A stretch of DNA of 64,000 nucleotides, taken from the NCBI RefSeq assembly GCF_040395855.1, contig NZ_JBEBPO010000002.1:12412-76411 (forward strand), written 5' to 3'. Positions 34,015-42,566 of the stretch are shown one piece after another (position 1 is the stretch's first letter; every line of letters begins with the position of its first letter). Origin of the DNA: Oxalicibacterium fonticola_A. GTDB lineage: Bacteria; Pseudomonadota; Gammaproteobacteria; Burkholderiales; Burkholderiaceae_D. Under the pieces are notes generated by a model, which saw only the letters and a program-made list of their open reading frames with translations, ran no database searches and was not told where the DNA came from. A program made the translations under genes and the position numbers.

Positions 34015-34770
34015 TCAGGATTGTGGAGTGATCTTGACGATGGTTTGTTCGATGAAATCGCCATCCGGTTCGGCAAAACGTATGCGCACCGGATACCATT
34101 CTTTGGCAGGTGCAAGCCAGATGTCGATTTTCTGGCCCTTGTCATTGCCTTTGACGAGCTTGCTGACCTTGATTGTTTTCAGGTTGCCCAAAGCGGTTTT
34201 GATGGTTTCCGATTTGCCGACCTTGAACGTCCACTGATCTGCATCTTTTTGTCCTGCGACCATCATGGAAATACTGACGCCTGTCTTGAATTTTGCCGGT
34301 GCGCTGCGTGCCATGGTTGCGAGTTGCCATACGACGCTGTTGCGATCCTGTTCACCGCCCTTGATGGGGTAGCTGGCTTCGGATGCACTAAAGGTGATGC
34401 TGCGGGTTTCGCGATTGAAGGTGGTGGTGGTCGGGGCCTTGCGCAGGCGTTTCTCGGTGGAGGTGAGAGGAGCGAGGCCGTAGGCATCGATAGCCCCTTC
34501 GCTTTTTGCTTCAAGAATTTTCCCCAGCAGCATGGCGCGCGTCTCGGTGCTGATCGAATAGTGGTCTTTATCCTGGCTCCAATGCAGGATGGAGGTTCCA
34601 TTCAAGGACAGGCCGCTTTGATGTGCGTTGATGGTGTAGTTCAGATCGGCGGAGGCAGGCGGATTGGCGGTAAATTTTGCCGGCGCCTGTGCGAAAGCGG
34701 CGAGCGACGATGCGCTCGTCATGCCGGCAAGGATCAAGTTGAAAAAAAATCGGGAGAAAAAACGGCTCAT
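34015..34770 (-). CDS. DUF3108 periplasmic protein (short paralogue)
   Basis: 251 residues: signal peptide (about 1-28), then a DUF3108 beta-rich domain. Shared motifs with the next gene upstream: ADLNYTINAHQSGLSLNGTSILHW, GGEQDRNSVVWQLATMAR, and the C-terminal KIDIWLAPAKEWYPVRIRF. DUF3108 is a periplasmic fold of unknown function. It lies 37 bases downstream of its longer paralogue, so they form an operon and a tandem duplication. Confidence 0.85.
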   Translation of the reverse strand: MSRFFSRFFFNLILAGMTSASSLAAFAQAPAKFTANPPASADLNYTINAHQSGLSLNGTSILHWSQDKDHYSISTETRAMLLGKILEAKSEGAIDAYGLAPLTSTEKRLRKAPTTTTFNRETRSITFSASEASYPIKGGEQDRNSVVWQLATMARSAPAKFKTGVSISMMVAGQKDADQWTFKVGKSETIKTALGNLKTIKVSKLVKGNDKGQKIDIWLAPAKEWYPVRIRFAEPDGDFIEQTIVKITPQS

Positions 34771-34807
34771 TGAATCACCAAAATAATAAGTGGTTGAAAA
34801 TATCAGA

Positions 34808-35884
34808 CTAATGTACTGCGGAAACGTTCAGGCTGGTCAGCGTCATGTCGAGGTAATCGCCGTTGGTTTCGGTATAGCGCAAGCGTACCGGATACCAGTT
34901 TTGTTCCGGTGCCAGCCAGATATCCAGCTTTTGATCATATGAACCAACACGTGGTGCACGTGCAAGATGCCATGCCTGCGTGCTGACGCCATCGACTTTG
35001 ATTTCTTCCAGGCCGAGCACCAGAATCTGCCAGGTTTCTGCATTGCGGGTGCCAGCCACGAACAGATCGATGCTGGCCCCGGCGACAAATTTTCCGCTAT
35101 CTCCGCGCCCTATGCCGGCCAGTTGCCAGATGATGCTGGCGCGGTCCTGTTCGCCGCCGCTGCGCGGATACGATAGTGTGGAAGATGAAAAGCTGATGGT
35201 ATTGCGTTCGCGATGGAAGTGCGTATTAGTTTCCGCCTTGCGAAAGCGTTTTTCGCTATACAACTCGGGAGCTATGCCGGTGTCCTCTATGGCGCCGGTG
35301 CTCTGAAAGCTCAAGGCAGTAATGAAAAGCACGCCAAAATCGCCATTCACGCTGTATTTGCTGCCATCGGTGTGCCAGCTGATGGTGCCGCTGCCATACA
35401 TGGGGGCACCTTCCTTCGGCGTTTTTTGCACATCGTATTTCAGCTCGGCAGAAGGCGGCAGATCGATGTTGTAGCGCACACTGTTTTGTTCTGGATCGGC
35501 AACGGGCGTCTCTGTTGCTGCAGAGGTGGCAATGTCGTCGCTGTTGCTTTCGCTGTCTGGTATATCTGTCGATGTCGTTTCGCTGGCAGCCAATGTCGGT
35601 GGCATGTCGAGCGGTATTGCAGGCGGTGGTGAGGGGCGCGGCTTTGGTGGGCGTGGCTTGTGCCTGACGGGCTTCGGCGCGGCTTTTATCACGGGTTTGG
35701 GTGGCGGCGCTGTCAGCGTGGCTATTATCACTGCAGTATCTTCCGGCGGATGCGAACCGGGAAAACGAAGCAGTCCGCCTAGCCAACTGATGGCAAGCAG
35801 ATGCAAGAGCGCCGCCGCGATCAACACGAACAGGCTGCGCGAGTGCCCGCGTTGGTATTCGGTTGGGGGAGGGGCCATCGTCAT
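34808..35884 (-). CDS. DUF3108 protein with N-terminal anchor and Pro/Lys linker (long paralogue)
   Basis: 358 residues. After a short basic N-terminus, residues about 18-38 are a membrane helix. They are followed by a Pro/Lys-rich stretch (APPPKPVIKAAPKPVRHKPR and beyond) like that of TonB, and a Thr/Ser-rich spacer. The DUF3108 domain (about 140-358) includes GGEQDRASIIWQLAGIGR and KLDIWLAPEQNWYPVRLRY. The layout suggests an inner-membrane anchor reaching across the periplasm. No energising ExbBD genes are near. Start at the first or second Met (two residues apart). Confidence 0.85.
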   Translation of the reverse strand: MTMAPPPTEYQRGHSRSLFVLIAAALLHLLAISWLGGLLRFPGSHPPEDTAVIIATLTAPPPKPVIKAAPKPVRHKPRPPKPRPSPPPAIPLDMPPTLAASETTSTDIPDSESNSDDIATSAATETPVADPEQNSVRYNIDLPPSAELKYDVQKTPKEGAPMYGSGTISWHTDGSKYSVNGDFGVLFITALSFQSTGAIEDTGIAPELYSEKRFRKAETNTHFHRERNTISFSSSTLSYPRSGGEQDRASIIWQLAGIGRGDSGKFVAGASIDLFVAGTRNAETWQILVLGLEEIKVDGVSTQAWHLARAPRVGSYDQKLDIWLAPEQNWYPVRLRYTETNGDYLDMTLTSLNVSAVH

Positions 35885-36133
35885 GGTGTCAGTGTAAACG
35901 CAAGCCAGCGGCTTGGGTGAATGGGCGCAGTGAGTGCCGCATAAGATGCGTCTTTTGGAAAATCGTATCTTGAATATTCAAGGCAGGAAAATCTTTGTCG
36001 CTGCGTTGCAATATGCAGCGTCCGCCGCGTTAGCATGTCGTTTGCGCATCACATTCTCTGCTAAGCTGAAAGCAAGCATGATGGCGCTATGCCACGCTTT
36101 TTGCAGACTGTCTTTCCATCCTGGAGGTGCCAC

Positions 36134-36691
36134 ATGACCCAGCCCAATATGCCCCATCTTCCCGGCTTCGATGCAATGGCCGATACGCTGGAATTCGTCA
36201 AGAAAATGTGGGGTGGCGCGCATGCCTCGACAGGAATTCCCGGCATGGTGATGCCGACTCTTTCACTGGATGAAGTCAACAAGCAGATCGCCGATCTGAA
36301 GGCGGTGGAGTCGTGGTTGAGTGTGAATATGAATATGTTGCGCGGCACGATACAAGCGCTGGAAGTGCAGGCAGCGACGATCTCGACCTTGCAGGCCATG
36401 GGTGCCACAGCGTTTGATGCCAAGACACATGCAAGTCCGGCATCGCATGCAGCCACAGGGACTGATGATTCTGTACATGCCGCCGGTGCGGCGGATGTGG
36501 CGGCGGATTGGTGGAATTCGCTGCAGGAACAATTTAATCAGACTGTGCGCGGCGTCATGGCGGAAGAGGCTAGGGCAACGCAAGCCGAGCCGGTAATGCG
36601 CTCAGGCAAGCCAGCTGCCGCAGCAAAAAAGACTGCCGCCAAATCAGGCGCAAAGCCGGGCAAAAAACGCGCACCGCCTGCCAAACCGTAA
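36134..36691 (+). CDS. phaM: PhaM-type polyhydroxyalkanoate granule regulator
   Basis: 185 residues from ATG 36134, preceded by CTGGAGGTGCC. N-terminal MTQPNMPHLPGFDAMADTLE and the LSLDEVNKQIADLKAVESWL helix match PhaM proteins, which activate PHA synthase PhaC and tether granules to the nucleoid. The C-terminal 30 residues are Lys/Ala/Pro-rich, the presumed DNA-binding tail. phaC is not in the window. Name based on the N-terminal match and tail; the function is taken from the Ralstonia protein. Confidence 0.85.
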   Translation: MTQPNMPHLPGFDAMADTLEFVKKMWGGAHASTGIPGMVMPTLSLDEVNKQIADLKAVESWLSVNMNMLRGTIQALEVQAATISTLQAMGATAFDAKTHASPASHAATGTDDSVHAAGAADVAADWWNSLQEQFNQTVRGVMAEEARATQAEPVMRSGKPAAAAKKTAAKSGAKPGKKRAPPAKP

Positions 36692-36700
36692 GACGTGCAA

Positions 36701-38041
36701 TCAGGTGAGCGGTTTGCCGGTCGTCGTAGTTGTTGCGGCTACGCGCAAATGGCGGGCAATCCAGATGGTGGCGATGCCGCAGGCAACGGCGATATAGCCG
36801 ACCATGTCGTAATGCACGATTTGCCCGTCCGGCGCACGCGTCATGATCATGCCGGCCGCCAGCGTTGCCAGTCCCGAGGACAGCATCTGCACCGAAGAAA
36901 CCAAACTCATGAAGGTGCCGCGCACATGCGGTGCCGGTACCGCGCTCACCATCGCCATGCCCGGCACCATGCGGCCTGGCACGAGAATGAAGAATAGTGT
37001 GGAATTGATCAATACCAGCCACCATGCAATCGGCACCAGATGCGTGGTGACCAGCAAGGGGATAAAGGATGCCAGCGCCACGCGCTGAAAAACTTTTAGT
37101 TTGCCGTGCCGGTCAGACATCCTGCCGATCAATTGCGAAGTGAAAAATGCTGCTGCGCCGCCGCACAGATAGATCACGGTGATGAATGATTCCGGCAAGC
37201 CGACGTTGGTTGTCAGGTACAAGGCGATATACGGAATTACTGTAAAACCCGCCATCATCAGCAACGCAATAAACGCAAATGCGACAAGATGGCTGGGTTC
37301 TTTCGCTACCGCGAAAAGCTGCTGGAAAACATTGCCCACCCGTTTGCTGTGCAGATGCGCGGTCAGATTGGGTAGCAATTTGTATCCGATGAGCCAGAAT
37401 CCGGTCGCCAGCAAGACAATGAAGAAGAACGGCGCACGCCAGCCGATAGTAGAAAAATACGAAGCCAGAAAAAGACCCAGTGGCACGCCTGCCACGGTCG
37501 AGATGGAAAACGCCGTCATCACCGTCCCCATCGCCTTGCCGCGTCGCTCGAATGGAATCACGTCTGCGACCATGGTTTGCACCAGCGCGCCCAGAATGCC
37601 GCCGAATGCGCCGGCCAGTGCGCGCGCAATCAACAGCGTGCTGTAATCGGGCGCCAAGCCGCAACACAGCGTTGCAATGATGAACAGCGCGTATAGCGTG
37701 AGCATCAGTTTGCGTCTGTCAAAGCGATCGATATAGGTAGCGGCGAGCAAGCCGGATGCGGCAGCGGTCAGCGTGTAGGACGACAGCAGTACGCCGAACT
37801 GATGCGTATCGATATGCAAGACCCGAATCAGTTGCGGGCCGAGCGGCATCATGATCATGAAATCGAGAATATGCGTGAACTGTATGCCGGCAATGGTCAG
37901 CAAAAACAGGCGTTCGTTCTTGACGACGGGAGAGGGTGATGCGGAATGCAAAGATGGTCTGCCGGTTAAGATATTGATGGGTAAATGGATGCTGCTGTTT
38001 GATGCGAAAAATCCAGTCGGAATTTTTATGCAATTCGACAA
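36701..38041 (-). CDS. MFS transporter, DHA1-like
   Basis: 446 residues with about 12 membrane helices. The first helix (LFLLTIAGIQFTHILDFMIMMPLGPQ) has the THILDFMIMMPLGP pattern of a distinct MFS sugar- or drug-efflux-like group. Motif A in loop 2-3 appears as DRFDRRKLML, and a related SDRHGKLKVF occurs in the second half, a clear internal duplication. The first 38 residues are polar, so the true start may be a TTG near residue 31. Substrate unknown. Convergent with phaM (9 bases). Confidence 0.85.
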   Translation of the reverse strand: MSNCIKIPTGFFASNSSIHLPINILTGRPSLHSASPSPVVKNERLFLLTIAGIQFTHILDFMIMMPLGPQLIRVLHIDTHQFGVLLSSYTLTAAASGLLAATYIDRFDRRKLMLTLYALFIIATLCCGLAPDYSTLLIARALAGAFGGILGALVQTMVADVIPFERRGKAMGTVMTAFSISTVAGVPLGLFLASYFSTIGWRAPFFFIVLLATGFWLIGYKLLPNLTAHLHSKRVGNVFQQLFAVAKEPSHLVAFAFIALLMMAGFTVIPYIALYLTTNVGLPESFITVIYLCGGAAAFFTSQLIGRMSDRHGKLKVFQRVALASFIPLLVTTHLVPIAWWLVLINSTLFFILVPGRMVPGMAMVSAVPAPHVRGTFMSLVSSVQMLSSGLATLAAGMIMTRAPDGQIVHYDMVGYIAVACGIATIWIARHLRVAATTTTTGKPLT

Positions 38042-38304
38042 AGCCGGATTGATGCAGCCGTCAGTCTAGCGGGTTTTGGCGACTGGCGTGGGCGGCGGCA
38101 ATAATGATGGCGCAATGCAAATCTGACATCCCCTATTTCAAGCAAGATTTCCTTATCCAGAGCGAAATGGCAACACTGCCAGCGGGATATTTTCTTTTCG
38201 GAAAACTTTGGCGGCGAGTATCGGTATAGTAGAGACCGTGCCTTGATATTTTTTATGCGATCAGGGCACAATTTATTTCCCTGATAACAAACAAGGCGTA
38301 TCTC
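38042..38304. other. Divergent promoter region between MFS and TSUP genes
   Basis: About 260 bases with no supported gene. TATAGTAGAGACC and the AT-rich GATATTTTTTATGCGATC stretch could contain promoter elements for the plus-strand unit. No inverted repeat strong enough to call an operator was found. The region is followed by a 22-codon reading frame coupled to the TSUP gene. Confidence 0.4.
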
Positions 38305-38373
38305 ATGCAATCGATGGTGACGAAGTTGCTTGGTGCAAGCGTGGCAGACGCAATCATTGAGGTGCATGCATGA
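38305..38373 (+). CDS. Candidate 22-residue upstream peptide coupled to TSUP gene
   Basis: ATG with AAGGCG eight bases before it opens MQSMVTKLLGASVADAIIEV plus two residues. Its TGA overlaps the ATG of the TSUP transporter (ATGA), which is typical of translational coupling. It could be a leader peptide or just a chance frame; composition gives no function. Confidence 0.3.
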   Translation: MQSMVTKLLGASVADAIIEVHA

Positions 38374-39164
38374 TGTGGTTTCTTGCTTATGTGATGGCCG
38401 GTGCGTTTGTCGGCGTATTGGCCGGCTTGCTCGGCATAGGCGGCGGCATGACGCTGGTGCCGATTATTGCAGCCTTGTTCGCTGCCCAGCATTTTGCACC
38501 GGATCACGTGGTGCACATGGCACTGGCGACATGCATGGCATCCATCGCCTTTACTTCCGGTTCCAGTGTGCGTGAACACCTCAAATTTGATGGGGTCGAT
38601 TTCGATATCGTCAAACGCATGACGCCGGGCCTGGTGATTGGCAGTCTGCTGGCCACTTCGGTTTCGGCCTGGATACCGCAACGCCATCTGGCCTTGAGTT
38701 TTGCCGTCATAGTGTTCTTTGGCGCCACGCAAATCATGCTGAATAAAAAGCCGAAGGCGGCGCGTCCTTTGCCGGCGGCCGGACCGCTGTTCTGTGTCGG
38801 CATGGTGATTGGAATTATTGCCGGACTCGTGTCTGCCGGTGGCGCGTTCCTGACGATTCCCTTCATGCTGTGGTGCGGTGTGCCGATGAAGAAAACCATA
38901 GGTACCGGCGCCTTGATGGGAATTCCGCTGGCGGTGGTCGGGACGATCGGTTACATCATTTCCGGCTGGAACGTGGCGGATTTGCCATCTGACGCAATAG
39001 GATTTATTTCCATCACGGCACTGATCGGGATTGTGTGCGGCAGTGTGGTCACTGCACCGTTTGGCGCACGGCTGGCACATCGATTGCCAGTGCCGATATT
39101 GAAGCGCATTTTCGCCTGCCTGCTGTATGTGCTGGCCGCCAAGATGTTATGGACTTACTGGTAG
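38370..39164 (+). CDS. TSUP family membrane permease (TauE/SafE, sulfite exporter type)
   Basis: 264 residues, about eight membrane helices. The repeated family signature is present in both halves: GVLAGLLGIGGGMTLVPII near the N-terminus and GIIAGLVSAGGAFLTIPFML in the second half. TSUP proteins move sulfite, sulfoacetate or related organosulfur anions. No sulfur metabolic genes adjoin, so the substrate is open. ATG 38370 or 38373 are both possible. Confidence 0.88.
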   Translation: MMWFLAYVMAGAFVGVLAGLLGIGGGMTLVPIIAALFAAQHFAPDHVVHMALATCMASIAFTSGSSVREHLKFDGVDFDIVKRMTPGLVIGSLLATSVSAWIPQRHLALSFAVIVFFGATQIMLNKKPKAARPLPAAGPLFCVGMVIGIIAGLVSAGGAFLTIPFMLWCGVPMKKTIGTGALMGIPLAVVGTIGYIISGWNVADLPSDAIGFISITALIGIVCGSVVTAPFGARLAHRLPVPILKRIFACLLYVLAAKMLWTYW

Positions 39165-39213
39165 TGATGCTGATGCACTGACACGATCATTGACCGAGTC
39201 AGTGCGAGTGTGG

Positions 39214-39651
39214 TCAGCTCTTGCGTGAAAATTTCTCTGCCAGCTGATTCAGCTTTTCGGCGCGCAGGCGCTCTGCTTCCTCCAGCTTGCGCTGGCTTTC
39301 TTCCGCCTGGCGTTGCGCCTTGCGCTGTTCGGCATTCTTTTTAAAGCGTTCTTTCAAGGTCGTGGTCGCGTGTGTGCGATGCACATCCGTGACTTCATCG
39401 GCGTGCGAACCATCCAGATTGAAGCGTACGGTGGCTTTTTCCATTCCCTTCAGATAACGCAGGGAATTGGTGTGTATGCCGAGTGCAGTGCGCAAGGCTT
39501 TGCGGCTGACTTCTGGGTTTTGTGCAATCAGTTGCTTGTCGATGCCGATCGCCAGCGGCTGGAAATCGCCAAACACGGGAAATTTTTCTTGAAGTTCCTT
39601 GAGCAGGATGCGCGCGGATTGAAACGGATTAGGGCTTGATTCGGTCGTCAT
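39214..39651 (-). CDS. proQ: ProQ/FinO-family RNA chaperone
   Basis: 145 residues. The FinO domain (about 10-100) has ARILLKELQEKFPVFGDFQPLAIGI, LRTALGIHTNSLRYLKGM and the VRFNLDG strand, matching the RNA-binding fold. The C-terminal 45 residues are a charged Lys/Arg/Glu helix, similar to minimal ProQ proteins of Neisseria and other betaproteobacteria. It binds structured RNA and 3' ends, with effects on stability. Monocistronic by spacing. Confidence 0.9.
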   Translation of the reverse strand: MTTESSPNPFQSARILLKELQEKFPVFGDFQPLAIGIDKQLIAQNPEVSRKALRTALGIHTNSLRYLKGMEKATVRFNLDGSHADEVTDVHRTHATTTLKERFKKNAEQRKAQRQAEESQRKLEEAERLRAEKLNQLAEKFSRKS

Positions 39652-39809
39652 GAACAGCAGTCGAGCAATGTGTGAGCTAGGGCCCGCAGGATAGCACGAA
39701 GGCGCGGAATTGCCGGCTTTGTACGTTTTTTATCTGTCGGCTAGCCGAAGAATGTTATTGCAGCGTGTACAGTGTGAGCACGAATTACTTATTTTCCGAT
39801 GAAATGTAA

Positions 39810-40217
39810 ATGATGGTCGACGAAGGCGAGAAAAATCAGGACGAGCAGCTTGAACGGCCCTGGATAGTTTTGAAAACCACCTACGATGTGGAAACATGGA
39901 TCGATCATCAAAATCGCTCTATCCAGCAATTGGGCAAAAACAGCAAGGCCAGCGGCTGGGGAATTTGCTTCGGTTTGGGCGAAGGTGGCGAGATTTTCAT
40001 GCATACGACAGCGGAAGGCGATGTGCTGCTGGATGTGACACCGGAAGCAGCGTGGGTTGCACCATTGATTACAGCGGCGACACAGATCGAGGCACCGAAC
40101 ACGCAAATATGGGCCTTGCCGGGTGACAGGCTGACGCAACTGGTATTCGGATTAAGCAGTCTGATTGCAACCACCAGGCTGGTGGTCGAACATAATTTCA
40201 ATGTGCGAAAATATTAG
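39810..40217 (+). CDS. Conserved hypothetical protein
   Basis: 135 residues, cytosolic, no membrane segment. An acidic start (MMVDEGEKNQDEQLERP) precedes a probably globular alpha/beta core with TWIDHQNRSIQQL, GWGICFGLGEGGEIFMHTTA and the helix LTQLVFGLSSLIATTRLVVE. No family recognised. It stands alone between proQ and a strong terminator, with no strong ribosome site before its tandem ATG codons. Confidence 0.65.
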   Translation: MMVDEGEKNQDEQLERPWIVLKTTYDVETWIDHQNRSIQQLGKNSKASGWGICFGLGEGGEIFMHTTAEGDVLLDVTPEAAWVAPLITAATQIEAPNTQIWALPGDRLTQLVFGLSSLIATTRLVVEHNFNVRKY

Positions 40218-40270
40218 GATGACGGAGCCTGGTGCCTGAGCGATTTTCAGTGCGGGCAGTCAGGAAAAGA

Positions 40271-40304
40271 AAAGGGCGAACCGGTTGTCCGGTTCGCCCT
40301 TTTT
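40271..40304 (+). terminator. Strong bidirectional terminator
   Basis: AAAGGGCGAACCGG (40271-40284), loop TTGT, CCGGTTCGCCCTTT (40289-40302), then TT: a perfect 14-bp stem with A and T tracts. It serves the hypothetical gene from the left and terC from the right. Confidence 0.93.
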
Positions 40305-40344
40305 GCTACGCAGACAAACGCCAGATGGCGCTCGCCTGCCGGGA

Positions 40345-41058
40345 TTACGCCGCTGCAGCTTTATGGTGACGCTTACCCAGATAGGTGCCGACGATGACAA
40401 CGCCGAGTGCGAGTACCAGACCTGGAATGCTCAGATGGGTATTGCCGAACAGGTTGAGCTCGTGATGCGGTACGTTGGCTTCGATCCAGGGTACGACCGC
40501 GGTATCGGAGAACAGCATTTCGCCAGCCAGATAGCCGAGCAATGCCGCACCCAGAGTGATGATGATAGGAAATTTCTCCATCAACTTCAAAACCAGCGTG
40601 CTGCCGAACACGATCAATGGAACGCTGATGGCCAAGCCGATAATCAGCAAGCCAACGTGGCCATCGGCTGCGGCTGCGACGCCGAGTACGTTGTCCAGGC
40701 TCATCACCAGATCGGCGATCAGAATGGTTTTGATCGCACCCCACAGATTCGACGAGCCTTCGATGTTTTCTTCGCCGCCGTCTTCCGCCAGCAATTGCAC
40801 GCCGATGTAAAACAGCAGAACGCCACCGATGAGCTTCAGGTATGGCAGGGTCAGCAATTGCAATGCAAAGATGGTCAAAACAATACGCAGGATAATCGCC
40901 GCGGCACTACCCCAGATCACAGCCAGTTTCTTTTGTTTGGGTGGCAGGGATTTGGCGGCCAGCGCGATGACGACTGCGTTGTCGCCGGAAAGTACGATGT
41001 TGATCAGGATGATGTTGCCAAGTGCAGCCCAGAATGCTGCGGTGCTTATTACGTCCAT
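40345..41058 (-). CDS. TerC-family membrane protein (YjbE type)
   Basis: 237 residues with about seven helices. Acidic membrane motifs NIVLSGDNAVVIALAAKSLP near residue 20 and ADLVMSLDNVLGVAAAADGH near 115 are the family's metal-site signature; conserved Asp occur in both halves. TerC proteins are linked to manganese export or metal loading of secreted proteins. Ends at a strong terminator. I looked for the manganese (yybP-ykoY) riboswitch upstream and could not support one. Confidence 0.9.
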   Translation of the reverse strand: MDVISTAAFWAALGNIILINIVLSGDNAVVIALAAKSLPPKQKKLAVIWGSAAAIILRIVLTIFALQLLTLPYLKLIGGVLLFYIGVQLLAEDGGEENIEGSSNLWGAIKTILIADLVMSLDNVLGVAAAADGHVGLLIIGLAISVPLIVFGSTLVLKLMEKFPIIITLGAALLGYLAGEMLFSDTAVVPWIEANVPHHELNLFGNTHLSIPGLVLALGVVIVGTYLGKRHHKAAAA

Positions 41059-41232
41059 GTCTTCCTCAAGGTTTATTAAGATGATGTGGCGGTCAACGTA
41101 TGACCATGTTGTTGTCGATTATCAGAAAAATCTGAAAAATCTTTTTTGGCCACTACGTATTCATATGCGCGACATTGCGTTAAAAACGAAATGTCTGCGG
41201 TTCAAGATAAAACAACTCAAAAACCGCTAGAA

Positions 41233-41262
41233 GGAGTTGAATTGCCTAGGCAACGCGACTCC
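41233..41262. repeat. Nested inverted repeat upstream of terC
   Basis: GGAGT (41233-41237) and ACTCC (41258-41262) enclose the perfect palindrome TTGCCTAGGCAA (41242-41253), separated by 4-base internal loops. It could be a protein operator or an RNA stem-loop in the terC leader or the kinase 3' region. No T tract follows. Confidence 0.5.
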
Positions 41263-41321
41263 ACTGCATAGCCGCAGGTTAACGCTGAGGAACTTAATAA
41301 GATGTGAGGAATGTGTTACGT

Positions 41322-42566
41322 TTAAGTTAAACTTGTCTTAAAAACAATTCGGAAATTACTGCCAATTTTTGGATTATTTTCTACGATTAATTTTGCATCG
41401 AGGTATTCGCAGATGCGCACGACCAAAGCGAGGCCCAGTCCCGAGCCTGCAGAACCGACCAGGGGTTTGGATGATTGCTTGTTTTGCAGGCGCGCCTGTA
41501 TCGATTCCGGCAAGCCGGGGCCGGTATCTTCAACGATCACCGTGTGAGCCGCGATTCTGACAGTGACGGAGCCTTGCTCGGTGTATTGGCAGGCGTTGCG
41601 AATCAGATTGCCGATCGCCGCCGTGAGCAGTTCCCTGCGAGCGGCCACCACAAAGTCTTCACCTTCTTCAAAATGCAGCGTGACCGGCTTGCCTTCAACA
41701 AAGTGCTGGCAGCGCGCGATTTCGGCATGAATGACGTCCGTAACCGATGTTTCCGGTCGATTAATCTGGTCGGGTGCGCGTGCCAGTTGCAGCAGTATTT
41801 CAACACACTCGTTTGCTTCCTTGGCTGCACGCAGAATGCGGTCTGCCGGTGCATGCAGTGCCGGTTGCGTGACGGTTTGTTCGAGCAATAGTTCGGCAGC
41901 GCCGGTGATGATCGTCAGCGGCGTGCGCAATTCGTGGCTGACATCGCCGGTAAAAAAGCGTTCGCGCGCCAGGAATTGCTGCAGCTCGGCGGTATGGGCG
42001 GCGAAAGCGCGTGCCAGTACACCCAGTTCATCGTGGCTGTTCAGTAGTGGTAAATCGGCATGGTTGCCTTTCTCGTCGACCGCTGCTGCCAGTTCAATGA
42101 TCGGATCGACGAAGCCGCGCGCAATAAAGCTGCCGAGAAACAGCGACAGTGCCACAAAGCCGAGAAAGCCGGCCATGATCATGGCGTAAATCACATGTTC
42201 GATATTTTTGTATTCGCTGGCGCGATCGACCACTACATAGATGCCGGCATCGTCTTCCCCAACCAGAAGATGAACATTTTTTCCTTCAAAGTTCTTTTTC
42301 GCGACGCCCAGCGGCAAGTCGCGCAAGTCGGATGGAATGGCCGTGCTGTGATAGAAGCTTACATCGTGCGGCATCTCCACCGGCATGCCGTTTGCATGGC
42401 GCGGCGAGGCCCAGGCGGCAATGCTGCGTAAATGCTCGTCAACCAGCAAATCTTCCGTACCCTCGATGGCAACGGCGGCAACGATGCCAAAGAAAGTGCA
42501 GATTGCCAGTGCAAATAAAAGGTAGGCGACGACGATGCGTCGCCGTAGCGTACTAGAGCGCTTCAT
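41322..42566 (-). CDS. Sensor histidine kinase
   Basis: 414 residues: membrane helix about 12-33, periplasmic domain about 35-122, second helix about 124-148, HAMP-like region to about 200, dimerisation domain with phospho-acceptor His211 in GDVSHELRTPL, then a catalytic domain with N-box NLIRNACQYTEQG, VEDTGPGLPES and a SAGSGLGLALV glycine box. The signal sensed is unknown. Its start overlaps the response-regulator gene by 14 bases, so they are a pair. Confidence 0.94.
   Translation of the reverse strand: MKRSSTLRRRIVVAYLLFALAICTFFGIVAAVAIEGTEDLLVDEHLRSIAAWASPRHANGMPVEMPHDVSFYHSTAIPSDLRDLPLGVAKKNFEGKNVHLLVGEDDAGIYVVVDRASEYKNIEHVIYAMIMAGFLGFVALSLFLGSFIARGFVDPIIELAAAVDEKGNHADLPLLNSHDELGVLARAFAAHTAELQQFLARERFFTGDVSHELRTPLTIITGAAELLLEQTVTQPALHAPADRILRAAKEANECVEILLQLARAPDQINRPETSVTDVIHAEIARCQHFVEGKPVTLHFEEGEDFVVAARRELLTAAIGNLIRNACQYTEQGSVTVRIAAHTVIVEDTGPGLPESIQARLQNKQSSKPLVGSAGSGLGLALVVRICEYLDAKLIVENNPKIGSNFRIVFKTSLT

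Noticed and set aside
41059..41321. Manganese (yybP-ykoY) riboswitch upstream of terC
   Set aside because: TerC genes often have one, but I could not find the conserved GGGGAGUAG-type loops in either orientation.
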